Part shown: positions 41,193 through 50,319 of the stretch, piece after piece
Position numbering within the stretch: the stretch's first letter is position 1
Layout of the letters: each line of letters starts with the position of its first letter
From: Bacteroidales bacterium
GTDB lineage: Bacteria > Bacteroidota > Bacteroidia > Bacteroidales > Marinilabiliaceae
Length of the DNA stretch: 64,000 bases
Direction: 5' to 3'
NCBI GenBank assembly: GCA_024401295.1
Contig: JAKSLG010000005.1
Location: 62,001 to 126,000 of the forward strand
Made by a program: the position numbers and the translations under genes
Notes under the pieces: generated by a model
What the model was told of the DNA's origin: nothing
What the model saw: only the letters and a program-made list of their open reading frames with translations
Database searches by the model: none

Positions 41193-42560
41193 ATGAGCGA
41201 GAAGATTAAACGATTCATTCTTCCTGAATCGGAAATTCCGACACAGTGGTACAACATTCAGGCAGACATGGTCAACAAACCGATGCCTCCACTCAACCCT
41301 GCCACAAAGCAGCCTTTGGAGCCAAAAGACCTCTATCCTATCTTTGCAGAAGAACTTTCAAGACAGGAGCTCGACCAGAAAAACGCGTGGATTGACATTC
41401 CTGAAGAGGTACGCGAGATGTACAAATACTACAGAAGCACACCACTCGTACGTGCATACGGACTTGAGAAGGCACTCGGCACTCCGGCTCACATATATTT
41501 CAAGAACGAAAGTGTCAGCCCTGTCGGCTCACACAAGCTCAACTCGGCTCTTGCACAGGCCTATTACTGCAAGAAAGAGGGCATCACAAACATCACTACA
41601 GAGACCGGCGCAGGCCAGTGGGGCGCTGCATTGAGCTATGCCGCAAAGGTTTTCGGCCTTGAAGCTGCCGTTTATCAGGTGAAGATAAGCTACAACCAGA
41701 AGCCTTATCGCCGTAGCATCATGCAGACATTCGGCGCACAGGTAACTCCTTCGCCATCGATGTCAACACGTGCCGGCAAGGATATCCTCACTAAGGATCC
41801 GAACAATCAGGGCTCACTGGGCACAGCCATCTCAGAGGCTGTCGAACTGGCCGTTTCCACTCCAAACTGCAAATACACACTAGGCTCGGTATTGAGCCAC
41901 GTGACATTGCACCAGACGGTCATCGGTCTCGAAGCAGAGAAGCAGATGGCAATGGCCGGCGAATATCCAGACATCGTGATCGGATGCTTCGGCGGCGGCT
42001 CGAACTTTGGCGGAATCTCGTTCCCATTCATGCGCCACAACATTCTCGAAGGCAAGAAGACCAAGTTCATCGCCGCAGAGCCTGCTTCATGCCCAAAACT
42101 CACACACGGCGTATTCCAGTATGACTTCGGCGACGTGGCAGGCTACACTCCACTTCTGCCAATGTTCACACTTGGCCACAACTTCATGCCGGCAAACATT
42201 CACGCAGGCGGTCTGCGCTACCATGGTGCAGGCGTCATCGTCAGCCAGCTCCTCAAGGACGGCTACATGAGCGCTGTGGACATCAAGCAGATCGAATCGT
42301 TCGAGGCCGGAGTCCTCTTCGCACAGGCCGAAGGCATCATCCCTGCTCCTGAATCTTGCCACGCGATTGCAGCCGCTATCAACGAGGCCAACAAGTGCAA
42401 GGAGAGCGGCGAAGAGAAGGTCATTCTCTTCAACCTTTCCGGACACGGACTCATCGACATGGCCGCATACGACCAGTTCCTGAGCGGCAGCCTCCAGAAC
42501 TATGAGGTGACTGACGAGGAAGTCGCAAAGAACCTCAGCGAACTCGAAAAGATCATCTGA
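41193..42560 (+). CDS. TrpB2-type tryptophan synthase beta-like PLP enzyme
   Basis: The product has 455 residues, longer than TrpB1, and belongs to the TrpB2 group that couples indole and serine independently of TrpA. PLP Lys is in VGSHKLNSALAQAYY (about 112), the family Glu in TETGAGQWGAA, and the Gly-rich phosphate loop in GCFGGGSNFGG. No trpA or other tryptophan gene is adjacent, so it probably salvages indole or makes tryptophan from it. It has a palindrome in its leader and its own terminator. Confidence 0.93.
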   Translation: MSEKIKRFILPESEIPTQWYNIQADMVNKPMPPLNPATKQPLEPKDLYPIFAEELSRQELDQKNAWIDIPEEVREMYKYYRSTPLVRAYGLEKALGTPAHIYFKNESVSPVGSHKLNSALAQAYYCKKEGITNITTETGAGQWGAALSYAAKVFGLEAAVYQVKISYNQKPYRRSIMQTFGAQVTPSPSMSTRAGKDILTKDPNNQGSLGTAISEAVELAVSTPNCKYTLGSVLSHVTLHQTVIGLEAEKQMAMAGEYPDIVIGCFGGGSNFGGISFPFMRHNILEGKKTKFIAAEPASCPKLTHGVFQYDFGDVAGYTPLLPMFTLGHNFMPANIHAGGLRYHGAGVIVSQLLKDGYMSAVDIKQIESFEAGVLFAQAEGIIPAPESCHAIAAAINEANKCKESGEEKVILFNLSGHGLIDMAAYDQFLSGSLQNYEVTDEEVAKNLSELEKII

Positions 42561-42583
42561 TCTGCATCACATATGCAGAAATG

Positions 42584-42620
42584 AAAAGGCAGACCTTCGC
42601 GGGCCTGCCTTTTTTCTTTT
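42584..42620 (+). terminator. Terminator of trpB2
   Basis: AGGCAG-ACC and GGGC-CTGCCT form a stem around TTCGC, followed by TTTTTTCTTTT. Confidence 0.85.
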
Positions 42621-42668
42621 CAAGGGACAGAGTTCAACTGCAAACCTCAATCCCCAGGATATACACGA

Positions 42669-43769
42669 TCAGATGCCGGCGCCCGAAAGCGACAACTTGC
42701 GCAACTGATAATTATCAAATTCAGCCTTTAGATTGCCGAAAATCTCCTTCACGGTCTCAATCTTCTTTGCACGATAGGCATTTGCACCTGCAAAGGCGTA
42801 GCCAAGATCTAGATTTCCGCGGAAGGCGTTGTAGAGCGCCATCACGATGCAATAAGGGCTCTTGGTCACATCGCAGGTCTTTATGCAGTGGCAAAGACAC
42901 TTCTTCGGCTGCGTCACGCCTTGCTTCACTCGATCGATAAAGCCATTGCCGATGGCACGGCCAGGCATGCCCACCGGACTCTTGATGATCTCGATGTCCT
43001 TCTGCTCCGCCTTGATGTAGGTCTGCTTGAAAGCATCTGAAGCATCGCACTCCTCTGTCGTCACGAAACGTGTTCCAAGCTGCACGCCCGAAGCACCAAG
43101 CTCCATGATGCGAGACATATCCTCACCCGTATAGATTCCGCCTGCCGCAAAAACAGGTATCTCCTTTTCCTCGGTATATTCCTTTGCAACGGCCACAACC
43201 TCCGGAATGGTCTTCTCGAGCGAGAAATTCGCATCCTCAATCTCATTCTCCTTGTAGCCAAGATGGCCACCGGCCTTAGGACCTTCTACGACAATAGCAT
43301 CCGGCAAATAGTCATAGAGGCTCTTCCACTTCTGGCAGATGAGCTTTGCCGCACGGGCAGAAGAGACGATAGGCACGAGCTTCGTTGTGCTGTCCTTCGT
43401 CAGGAACGAAGGCATGTTGAGAGGCAGTCCGGCACCCGAAAAGATTATGTCTGCCTTTTCCTGAATGGCGGTCTTCACCATGTCTGCGAAATTCGACATC
43501 GCAACCATCACATTCACGCCAATCACGCCGTTCGACTTCTCGCGGGCCTTGCGGATCTCCTCTTTAAGGCCGAATATGCTCGCCTTGAGATAATCGAGCG
43601 AAAAATTCTTGTAGAGAAGACCAAGACCGGCACTTGAAATGACACCGACACCACCCTCGTTAGCTACGGCCGAAGCCAAACCGGAAAGAGAGATGCCAAC
43701 GCCCATTCCACCTTGAATAATAGGCACTTTGATGTTCAAATCGCCTATTTTTAATGATTTCAACTCCAT
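42669..43769 (-). CDS. Nitronate monooxygenase / NPD-family flavin oxidoreductase
   Basis: This is an FMN-dependent TIM-barrel enzyme of the 2-nitropropane dioxygenase family, about 366 residues, related to FabK. The start MELKSLKIGDLNIKVPIIQGGMGVGISL gives the classical PIIQGGM. VEGPKAGGHLGY (the GGH motif), IPVFAAGGIYTG and ASGVQLGTRFVTTEE (phosphate binding) follow. A Cys-rich stretch (KKCLCHCIKTCD) near 290-310 is unusual and may bind metal. Substrate could be nitroalkanes or an enoyl-ACP; context does not decide. It converges with trpB2. Confidence 0.9.
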   Translation of the reverse strand: MELKSLKIGDLNIKVPIIQGGMGVGISLSGLASAVANEGGVGVISSAGLGLLYKNFSLDYLKASIFGLKEEIRKAREKSNGVIGVNVMVAMSNFADMVKTAIQEKADIIFSGAGLPLNMPSFLTKDSTTKLVPIVSSARAAKLICQKWKSLYDYLPDAIVVEGPKAGGHLGYKENEIEDANFSLEKTIPEVVAVAKEYTEEKEIPVFAAGGIYTGEDMSRIMELGASGVQLGTRFVTTEECDASDAFKQTYIKAEQKDIEIIKSPVGMPGRAIGNGFIDRVKQGVTQPKKCLCHCIKTCDVTKSPYCIVMALYNAFRGNLDLGYAFAGANAYRAKKIETVKEIFGNLKAEFDNYQLRKLSLSGAGI

Positions 43770-43820
43770 ATTTTTAATCTCTTTTATAAGAAGGATAATC
43801 TTATTTGTTCCATTAGTCTG

Positions 43821-43828
43821 CAAAATTA
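43821..43828 (-). promoter_or_regulatory. -7 box of the nitronate monooxygenase
   Basis: TAATTTTG on the minus strand fits TAnnTTTG, about 50 bp before the start codon. A second promoter-like site lies farther upstream in the inverted repeat copy. Confidence 0.5.
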
Positions 43829-44001
43829 ATACATTTTCACCTCAGATGTAACCGAAAGAGAGAAAAGATTTACGAAAAAAGAGGAAATGACACAAAACTC
43901 GCAGACGGCACAGACCTTCACAGACTGGAAACATTACGACTCATGAACTTATAGCCGACAAATTCCACCTTCAGACAGCGCACAAATCACCTGCAAACAT
44001 T

Positions 44002-44530
44002 CTTGTTTATCCACGAAAGTTCCTTGAGAGTCCCTTAAGACTCTCAGACAACTCCGATACAAAGACACAAAATATCCGTTTCACATACAAAACAAGTCCG
44101 ATTCATAAACGGACTTGAAACGGACCTGAAACGGAGGTGAAACGGACTTTAATCGGAATCATCTTGGTGTCATCGGGGAATATCCATGGAGCTTAACGAT
44201 AGATTATCAGAGTCTTACGGCGTTTTTAGAGGTAAAAAATGCCGTTTTTTTGCCATTTTTGCCACATTTAAGCCATTTTCGGGGTATGCTGCTCCGCATC
44301 TTCGACCTGCCTCGGCAGATGGAGATTGCGTCAATCGATAAACATATTTGTTTAGTCAATCCGTCTTAAGAGATCTTGGAGACGCTCAAGGCCCACCAAG
44401 GGAAAGAGAAAATTCCTAATAAAAGGCTGGATGATAATGGAGATGGATAAGAAATGCACTATATTTGTGCAGGGCTGGAGCCTTGCTTCTAGCTGCGACG
44501 TAGGCTGGAGCCTACGCCGAACGGGGGGGG
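44002..44530 (-). repeat. Long repeat, right copy (inverted partner at 18973-19499)
   Basis: This is the inverse of 18973-19499, almost identical, ending in G8 (44523-44530). It keeps the four iterons (about 44110-44150), the hairpin GAGAGTC/GACTCTC, and the REP-like unit (44456-44530). The promoter box has TGTCTTTG instead of TATCTTTG. No DUF6266-like gene follows; the sequence leads toward the nitronate monooxygenase. Bases 43829-44001 hold nothing I can recognise. Confidence 0.93.
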
Positions 44531-44692
44531 AGGGAATGTACTACGTAGTTGCCGTCTTTTTTTGTTCAATACTTAAATGTCACTTCGAAAATTCACTTTC
44601 TATCTCGTTGAAATTCAACGACAACACCCACGTAACTAGCTTTGTTACATTATTTTATATATCCAAAGATCCCAAAATTCATCCATATTTAC

Positions 44693-44700
44693 TAACTTTG
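44693..44700 (+). promoter_or_regulatory. -7 box of the restriction-modification island
   Basis: TAACTTTG fits TAnnTTTG and lies 27 bp before the methyltransferase start. Confidence 0.6.
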
Positions 44701-44726
44701 TACGATATTTATAACGCAGAATAAAG

Positions 44727-45152
44727 ATGAACGCTCTCACTCTTTGGGATTTTTCGAAACGGCGTGCAGGCAAAATGCAAGTTTACGATGACTCTTGCCT
44801 TAATGCAGATGGCTCATTGATGTCGTTTGCCGAACAAGCATCTGTAGTGACCCATTATGCACTATTACAAAACACTCCTTTTGCTAAAGCATACGAAGAA
44901 AGAGCTGCCAGACTCATCGAATCTTGGAACGAGTGGATAAAAGGCAGTGTTCAAAGGGAGGAAACGAATAACGTGACGAGTGAGTCTGCTTTAGACACAT
45001 ACCTTTTCCCGGACATATTCAAAGCACCATTCCGTGCACAACAAAACCCTAAATTCACATTTATAGATTTGTTTGCTGGCATCGGTGGTTTCCGAATGGC
45101 TTTTCAAAATCTTGGTGGTGAATGTGTTTTCTCGTCGAGTATTTTTGCCTAA
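44727..45152 (+). pseudogene. Cytosine-5 DNA methyltransferase, 5' fragment
   Basis: The 141-residue frame has an N-terminal extension of about 105 residues and then FTFIDLFAGIGGFRMAFQNLGG (motif I, the S-adenosylmethionine site, about 109-130). It stops 11 residues later (ECVFSSSIFA). All later motifs (PCQ, ENV, QxRxR, target recognition, motif X) are missing, and the next 57 bp before the HNH gene do not continue the protein in any frame. The remaining two thirds have therefore been deleted. It heads an island with an HNH endonuclease and a HpaII-like fragment, apparently the decayed remains of a restriction-modification system. The fragment cannot be an active methylase. Confidence 0.85.
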
Positions 45153-45209
45153 CAATATAACAAGCAACTCGTAACTATTCAACAAAAAATCAAATCAATC
45201 CGTAAAATT

Positions 45210-45956
45210 ATGGCAAGCAATAAATGGACACGTGAAGAGACTATTGTTGCGTTGAGCGTTTATTGTCAAGTTCCTTTCAACAAGGCCAATAACAGCAATC
45301 GTATAATCAATGAAATGGCCCCAATCATAGGACGAAGTACCAATGCTCTAAAAATGAAAATAGGCAATTTTGGTCGTTTCGATCCCGAGTTAAAGAAAAG
45401 AGATATTTCTGGGTTGAGCAACGGAAGCAAACTTGACGAAGAAATCTGGAATGAATATTGTAATGATTGGGAAAAATTGGCTTATGATGCAAATGTAATA
45501 ATATCCCGATTTGCCAATCGAACAAAAAATGACGACATAATTATCCCAGAAGGCAAGGAAGTTGAATATTCAGTTCGTAAAAGAGTTAACCAATCTTTTT
45601 TTCGCCAAGCTGTTCTTGCTTCCTACGAGTATACTTGTTGCATAACAGGACTCACTCAAGTTGCCCTACTAGAAGCTTGTCACATAGCAAACTGGTCTGA
45701 AGATGTCAAGAATCGACTGAATCCGTCAAATGGTCTATGCATGAATTCGCTTTTCCATAAGGCATACGATAATATGCTGATAGGTATTTCTGCCGACTAT
45801 GTCATCCATGTTTCGGAACAGCTAAAGGACAATTCAAAAGCTGGCATATTCATTGCTCAATTTGATAAACAGAAAATACAAATGCCATCTAAATTCTATC
45901 CGAACAAAGACTTATTAGACATTCATTATCAAAAATACGTCGCAAATGGCAAGTAG
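45210..45956 (+). CDS. HNH restriction endonuclease
   Basis: The product has 248 residues. The N-terminal part (KWTREETIVALSVYCQVPFNK, GRSTNALKMKIGNF, GLSNGSKLDEEIWNEY) fits a widespread HNH endonuclease family linked to cytosine methylases. The HNH domain spans about 130-195: SYEYTCCITGL, LLEACHIANW (first His), RLNPSNGLCMN (Asn) and LFHKAYD (last His). All catalytic residues are present. It follows the broken methyltransferase and overlaps the HpaII-like fragment by 11 bp. If active, its host would need another protecting methylase. Confidence 0.85.
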   Translation: MASNKWTREETIVALSVYCQVPFNKANNSNRIINEMAPIIGRSTNALKMKIGNFGRFDPELKKRDISGLSNGSKLDEEIWNEYCNDWEKLAYDANVIISRFANRTKNDDIIIPEGKEVEYSVRKRVNQSFFRQAVLASYEYTCCITGLTQVALLEACHIANWSEDVKNRLNPSNGLCMNSLFHKAYDNMLIGISADYVIHVSEQLKDNSKAGIFIAQFDKQKIQMPSKFYPNKDLLDIHYQKYVANGK

Positions 45957-46632
45957 AGACGATATATATTTCTGTGAGAAAGGGGAAGAATCATGGACAC
46001 TACAAATCGGTGGTGATTCGACACTCATCAATGCAAGTGGCGATAGCACGAACTTCATTTACAAACTCAGCAATATCGACTCACACACCGCTGACGAGGC
46101 TAACGCCATTGACAGAACTTTGGAAATGTGCGATTTTCTTGTGGATCGTAACATCAATTTCGTCTTTGCAGGTGTAGCATCCGAAACGCTTCATAATAAC
46201 CTTACAATCCTCGACTTAGGTATCGAGCGCATTATTGCAGAGAGCATTCTCAAATATTATCAGCGCAAGGCAAAAACTTTAGACGAAGCGGTCGCTCTTG
46301 TTAGCCGTGAAGACCCATTGCACATTAAGGGCACAAGCTCTCAGCCAATGTACGAATACAAGGTAAAGCAGTTCCTTCTAGCGTTTGCTCTTGGCATGAC
46401 TCCTGGCACACCTTGGAACACTCAGTTTAACGCCAATGGAGGATATATAGTAGTCAAAGAGGATGGCGACTTGGTTTGCTATCATTTCTTCGACCGCAAC
46501 GACCTTGAAGATTATCTTTATTTCAACACTCGTTTTGAATCGCCATCACGTTCTCGGCACAAATACGGCAAGATATACCAAGAGAATGGCGAGTTCTTCT
46601 TGAAACTCAATATGCAGGTACGCTTCAGATAA
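45946..46632 (+). pseudogene. HpaII-family restriction endonuclease, C-terminal fragment
   Basis: The 228-residue frame ends as HpaII-like enzymes do: GDSTLINASGDSTNFIYKLSN, KQFLLAFALGMTPGTPWN, NGGYIVVKEDGDLVCYHFFDRNDLE, SSRH-like SRSRHKYGKIY and KLNMQVRF. HpaII-family proteins are usually about 350 residues, so roughly the N-terminal third is missing. The open frame begins inside the last codons of the HNH gene with a chance ATG. Activity is unlikely but the fragment could still be translated by coupling. The family assignment is by pattern and not by a search. Confidence 0.75.
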
Positions 46633-46763
46633 GCAAATCCTTGTAAATTGTCACCTCACAATCCCGTTGCCAACCGCATCGGGACTTTATTTATCCTTCT
46701 CACATCCAGTATCTAACCCCATTCGGAGCAGCATAGTTGAGAACTATTCTGTGCGATTCTGCC

Positions 46764-46802
46764 ACCCGCTCAGCGTAGGCTCCGACCTATGTTGAACGGG
46801 GA
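46764..46802. repeat. REP-like unit right of the restriction-modification island
   Basis: CCCGCTCAGCGTAGGCTCCG then ACCTATGTTGAACGGGG resembles the first hairpin of the family at 17469. With the unit at 44456-44530 it flanks the island. Confidence 0.55.
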
Positions 46803-46897
46803 TTCTGGCTGTTATTCTCTCCTGCAGAACACCTTGCAACACACGGAAAGAAGCCGTAATATGGGACTGGCGACCAGACTTTTTGATTAATATTTAC

Positions 46898-46905
46898 TAT
46901 CTTTG
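46898..46905 (+). promoter_or_regulatory. -7 box of the second GH3 gene
   Basis: TATCTTTG fits TAnnTTTG, about 35 bp before the start codon. Confidence 0.6.
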
Positions 46906-46939
46906 CTGAAAACGCTGTGAGAACAAAAAATATTATATC

Positions 46940-49264
46940 ATGAATAAAATCTTCAAAAAACTAACCGTCATAGGCGCCGCGACCATTGTGGCATCATGCG
47001 CTCAGACAAACCAGCAGACAATCGACCAGGAAATCGACGCTCTCTACAATAAGATGAGTCAGGAGGAGCGCATTGCTCAGCTCCACTCGGTATATCTTCC
47101 TCAGTTTTTCGACGAGAACGGAAAACTCGATGAGGCCAAGTGCAAGGAACTGATTCCCAACGGCGTAGGACAGTTTGCCCAGTACGCCCTCAACAACCGC
47201 GCCACAGCCGACCAGCTCCGCGACCAGGTGGCTCAAATGCAGGCCTGGCTGATGAAAAACACTCCCAACGGAATTCCTGCGATTTTCCACGAGGAGGTTC
47301 TCTCGGGCTTCGACAGCTACGACGCCACAATCTATCCTCAGCAGATTGGTCAGGCCTGCTCGTTCAACACCGAGCTCGCCGAGGAGAAGACGTATCAGAC
47401 CGCTACCGGAATGCGCAAGAGCGGCGGATTTATGGCCCTTTCACCAATGGTGGATGTGGTGCGCGATCCCTCGTTCAACCGTCTTGAGGAGTCGTACGGC
47501 GAGGACGGCTACCTTTCAGCCGCAATGGGAGTTGCCTTCGTTAAGGGACTTCAGCAGGGCGACCTCCGCAAGGGCGTGGCTGCCTGCACCAAGCATTTCC
47601 TCGGATATGGCGGCGGTGGCGACTGCAACAAGAAAGAGCTTATGGAGGAAATCCTTCTTCCTCACGAGGCCATTATCCGCACTCAGAACAGCAAGGTCCT
47701 GATGCCTGGCTATCACGCAATTGACGGCACCAAGTGCGTGGCCAACAGGAACGTTCTCCAGGAAATTCTCCGTGATTATCTCAAGTTTGACGGTATCGTG
47801 GTTTCTGACTACGGCGCTATTGACCAGATTGACGACAATATGACCGTGGTGGAGCACGCCGCAGCCGCAATCAACGCCGGCAACGAGCTCGATTTCCCAC
47901 ACGGCGACAGTTACAAGCACCTTCAGGAGGCTATCGACAAGGGCCTTGTATCTCAGCAGACTTTCGAGACTGCCGTAAAGCGTGTTCTCAAGTTTAAGGC
48001 TGAACTCGGCCTCCTCGACAAGAATCCAGTTCTCTACGCCGAGGGCCACATTGAGCTCGACACCAAAGAGGAACGTGAGACTTCCTACAAGATTGCCACT
48101 CAGTCGGTTGTGTTACTCAAGAACAACGGCGTGCTTCCGCTGAAGAACAAGAAAATCGCCCTTACAGGTCCCAACGCAAACTCAATCTGGGCAATGGCCG
48201 GCGACTATTCTTATCCAGCAATGCGTTTCTTCTGGAAGACCGACACCGACCACGGCACAAATCCAAAAATCGTGACTCTCAACGAGGGACTCCAGAATCG
48301 CAAGCCTGATGGCGTAGATATCAGCTACTCACGTGGTTGCGATTGGACCGAGGTTGTGGAGACAATGGTTGACGACAGCGGCGACCCACGTGTGGCTTAC
48401 CTTGTAAATATTCAGAACCGTATGGTGGAGTCGGGCGAGAAGGCTGATATTGACGAGGCTCTCAAGATTGCCAAGAGCAGCGACGTAATCATCGCTGCTG
48501 TCGGCGAGAACGTAATGCTCTGCGGCGAAAACCGTGACCGCAAGCACCTCCGTCTTCCCGGCAAGCAGGAGGAGTTTGTCCTGAAGCTCGCAGCAACAGG
48601 CAAGCCAGTGGTTCTTGTTGTTTTCGGCGGACGTGCCCAGGTGCTCACCAACGTAATCGACAAGTGCGCGGCAGTAATTCAGGCCTGGTATCCGGGTGAG
48701 GAGGGAGGCAACGCCCTTGCCGACATTCTCTACGGCAACGTGTCTCCTTCGGGCAAGCTCTCTGTTACATATCCTAACGTGGAGCTCCACGAGCCAATCT
48801 GTTACAACTACGGTCTCGAGAACGACACCCGTGTTGCATTCCCATTCGGCTACGGACTCTCTTACACCACATTCGAATACAGCAACCTGAAAATGGATAC
48901 CTCAGCCGCAACAAACGGAGGCCGTTTCAACGTTTCTCTCGATGTAAAGAACACCGGCTCGGTATCAGCTGATGAAATCGTAGAACTCTACGTGTCGCCC
49001 GTTGACCGCAGCGCCAAACTCAAGCCAATTCAGCTTCAGGGCTTCAAGCGCGTGTCACTCAACGCCGGCGAGAGCAAGACCGTTACCTTCGCCGTTTCGC
49101 CACAGCAGCTCGGCTACTATATGATGAACGAGTGGAACATAGATCCAGGCCGCTACCTCATCAAGATAGGCGCCTCGTCGCAGGATATCAAGCTTCAGGG
49201 CGAGATTGTACTCACGGGCGATCAGGCAACTATGGCGTTGAGGGATTGCTACTTTGCGGAGTAA
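46940..49264 (+). CDS. Glycoside hydrolase family 3 lipoprotein, beta-glucosidase or xylosidase type
   Basis: This is a 774-residue retaining exo-glycosidase, lipid-anchored (TIVASCAQ). The N-terminal barrel (about 30-340) has the nucleophile Asp in GIVVSDYGAID (about 290) and ACTKHFLGYG. The alpha/beta domain follows (VVLLKNNGVLPL, GENVMLCGENRDR), then the fibronectin-like C-terminal domain (DEIVELYVSP, LQGFKRVSL). It is only distantly similar to the GH3 at 1109-3292, so substrate should differ; beta-xylosidase and beta-glucosidase are both possible. It stands alone with its own terminator, next to the broken restriction island. Codon choice seems richer in C/G third bases than many neighbours, by eye. 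Confidence 0.92.
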   Translation: MNKIFKKLTVIGAATIVASCAQTNQQTIDQEIDALYNKMSQEERIAQLHSVYLPQFFDENGKLDEAKCKELIPNGVGQFAQYALNNRATADQLRDQVAQMQAWLMKNTPNGIPAIFHEEVLSGFDSYDATIYPQQIGQACSFNTELAEEKTYQTATGMRKSGGFMALSPMVDVVRDPSFNRLEESYGEDGYLSAAMGVAFVKGLQQGDLRKGVAACTKHFLGYGGGGDCNKKELMEEILLPHEAIIRTQNSKVLMPGYHAIDGTKCVANRNVLQEILRDYLKFDGIVVSDYGAIDQIDDNMTVVEHAAAAINAGNELDFPHGDSYKHLQEAIDKGLVSQQTFETAVKRVLKFKAELGLLDKNPVLYAEGHIELDTKEERETSYKIATQSVVLLKNNGVLPLKNKKIALTGPNANSIWAMAGDYSYPAMRFFWKTDTDHGTNPKIVTLNEGLQNRKPDGVDISYSRGCDWTEVVETMVDDSGDPRVAYLVNIQNRMVESGEKADIDEALKIAKSSDVIIAAVGENVMLCGENRDRKHLRLPGKQEEFVLKLAATGKPVVLVVFGGRAQVLTNVIDKCAAVIQAWYPGEEGGNALADILYGNVSPSGKLSVTYPNVELHEPICYNYGLENDTRVAFPFGYGLSYTTFEYSNLKMDTSAATNGGRFNVSLDVKNTGSVSADEIVELYVSPVDRSAKLKPIQLQGFKRVSLNAGESKTVTFAVSPQQLGYYMMNEWNIDPGRYLIKIGASSQDIKLQGEIVLTGDQATMALRDCYFAE

Positions 49265-49284
49265 GGGATAAAATTTCAATAACC

Positions 49285-49322
49285 AAAAAAGCCGTTTCCT
49301 TTTACTCAGGAAACGGCTTTTT
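49285..49322 (+). terminator. Terminator of the second GH3 gene
   Basis: AGCCGTTTCCT pairs with AGGAAACGGCT around a 7-base loop. An A-run precedes and T5 follows. Confidence 0.9.
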
Positions 49323-49376
49323 CAATTTACAAACATCACTAAAAATGCCTTTTCATAATATTTAAGGTATTCTTTT

Positions 49377-49406
49377 TTTGAAACTAGCCACAAATAGTTA
49401 ATTTTG
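49377..49406 (+). promoter_or_regulatory. Promoter of the cvfB-rlmN operon
   Basis: TTTG (49377-49380), an 18-bp spacer and TAATTTTG (49399-49406). It rules out an ATG at 49404 and supports the start at 49446. Confidence 0.65.
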
Positions 49407-49445
49407 CATCTGTCAGACAACGACAAAGAAAGAGACTCTATTTAT

Positions 49446-50294
49446 ATGATAAACTCGGACAATCCTGTGGCTGTTGGCCGCTTCAACACATTGCGCGTGG
49501 TGCGTGCTGTTGATTTCGGCTATTTCCTTGACGGCGGCGAATTAGGCGACATTCTGATGCCAGCGAAATACGCGACGAATGGCATTGGAGTTGGCAGCAT
49601 GGTTGACGTGTTTGTATATTCCGATTCAGAAGACAGACTCATAGCGACGACCGAGAAACCGTATGCACAGGTAGGAGAATTCGCCTATCTCACCGTGAAA
49701 TCGGTCAGCCGTTTCGGTGCATTTCTCGACTGGGGCCTCCTCAAAGATCTGCTCGTTCCGTATGGCGAACAGCGAAGCCGCATGGAAGAGGGTAAGAGCT
49801 ACGTTGTCTATATCTACCTTGACAGCACGAAAAAACGTATTGCTGCTACAGAAAAAATCAATCGCTATCTCGATAATGTCGCACCTCGCTACGAAATGGG
49901 CGATGAAGTTGACATAATGATAACAGAAGAAACGGACCTCGGCTACAAGGCCATCGTCAACAATCTCCATTCGGGAATGATCTATCGATCTTCTGTCTAT
50001 AGCCGTCTGAAAACCGGATATAGATGCAAGGCGTACGTTCAGAAGGTTCGCGAAGACGACAAGATAGACCTCACCCTTCAGAAAATAGGTTTTGCAAAAG
50101 CAACAGATCTTAGCGGCATCATCATCCAACGTCTTCAAGAGCATGGCGGCCGCATGGCCATATGCGACAAGAGTGATCCTGAGATCATCAAATTTGCCTT
50201 CGGATGCAGCAAAAAGGCATTCAAGATGGCTATCGGCTCGCTCTATAAGCAAGGTCGCATCATCATCGGTGATGAAGAAATTAAACTTGTTTGA
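49446..50294 (+). CDS. CvfB-like S1-domain RNA-binding protein
   Basis: The product has 282 residues made of S1-type beta-barrels in tandem (LRVVRAVDFGYFLDGGELGDILMP, LTVKSVSRFGAFLDWGLLKDLLVP) with a further S1-like domain (NNLHSGMIYRSSVYSRLKTG). A C-terminal winged-helix (about 215-282, CSKKAFKMAIGSLYKQGRIII) completes the layout of CvfB/YitL. CvfB proteins bind RNA and affect gene expression. It is the first gene of the operon with rlmN, 25 bp ahead. The start MINSDNPVAVGRF follows the promoter. Confidence 0.85.
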   Translation: MINSDNPVAVGRFNTLRVVRAVDFGYFLDGGELGDILMPAKYATNGIGVGSMVDVFVYSDSEDRLIATTEKPYAQVGEFAYLTVKSVSRFGAFLDWGLLKDLLVPYGEQRSRMEEGKSYVVYIYLDSTKKRIAATEKINRYLDNVAPRYEMGDEVDIMITEETDLGYKAIVNNLHSGMIYRSSVYSRLKTGYRCKAYVQKVREDDKIDLTLQKIGFAKATDLSGIIIQRLQEHGGRMAICDKSDPEIIKFAFGCSKKAFKMAIGSLYKQGRIIIGDEEIKLV

Positions 50295-50319
50295 TTTTCA
50301 GTCAATATAACTCTCAGAA

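Larger units (their letters stand above)
46633..46939. other. Gene-free stretch with a weak terminator and a palindromic unit
   Basis: ATCCCG (near 46671) and CGGGAC (near 46690) may form a weak terminator followed by TTTATTTAT. A REP-like unit lies at 46764-46802 and a -7 box at 46898. Nothing else is seen. Confidence 0.45.

Noticed and set aside
18973..44530. Composite transposon bounded by the long repeats
   Set aside because: The repeats encode no transposase, no target-site duplication is visible, and the interior is core genes.
44431..44724. 97-codon plus-strand frame at the edge of the right repeat copy
   Set aside because: It starts in the repeat, has no counterpart in the other copy, and ends at the methyltransferase start.
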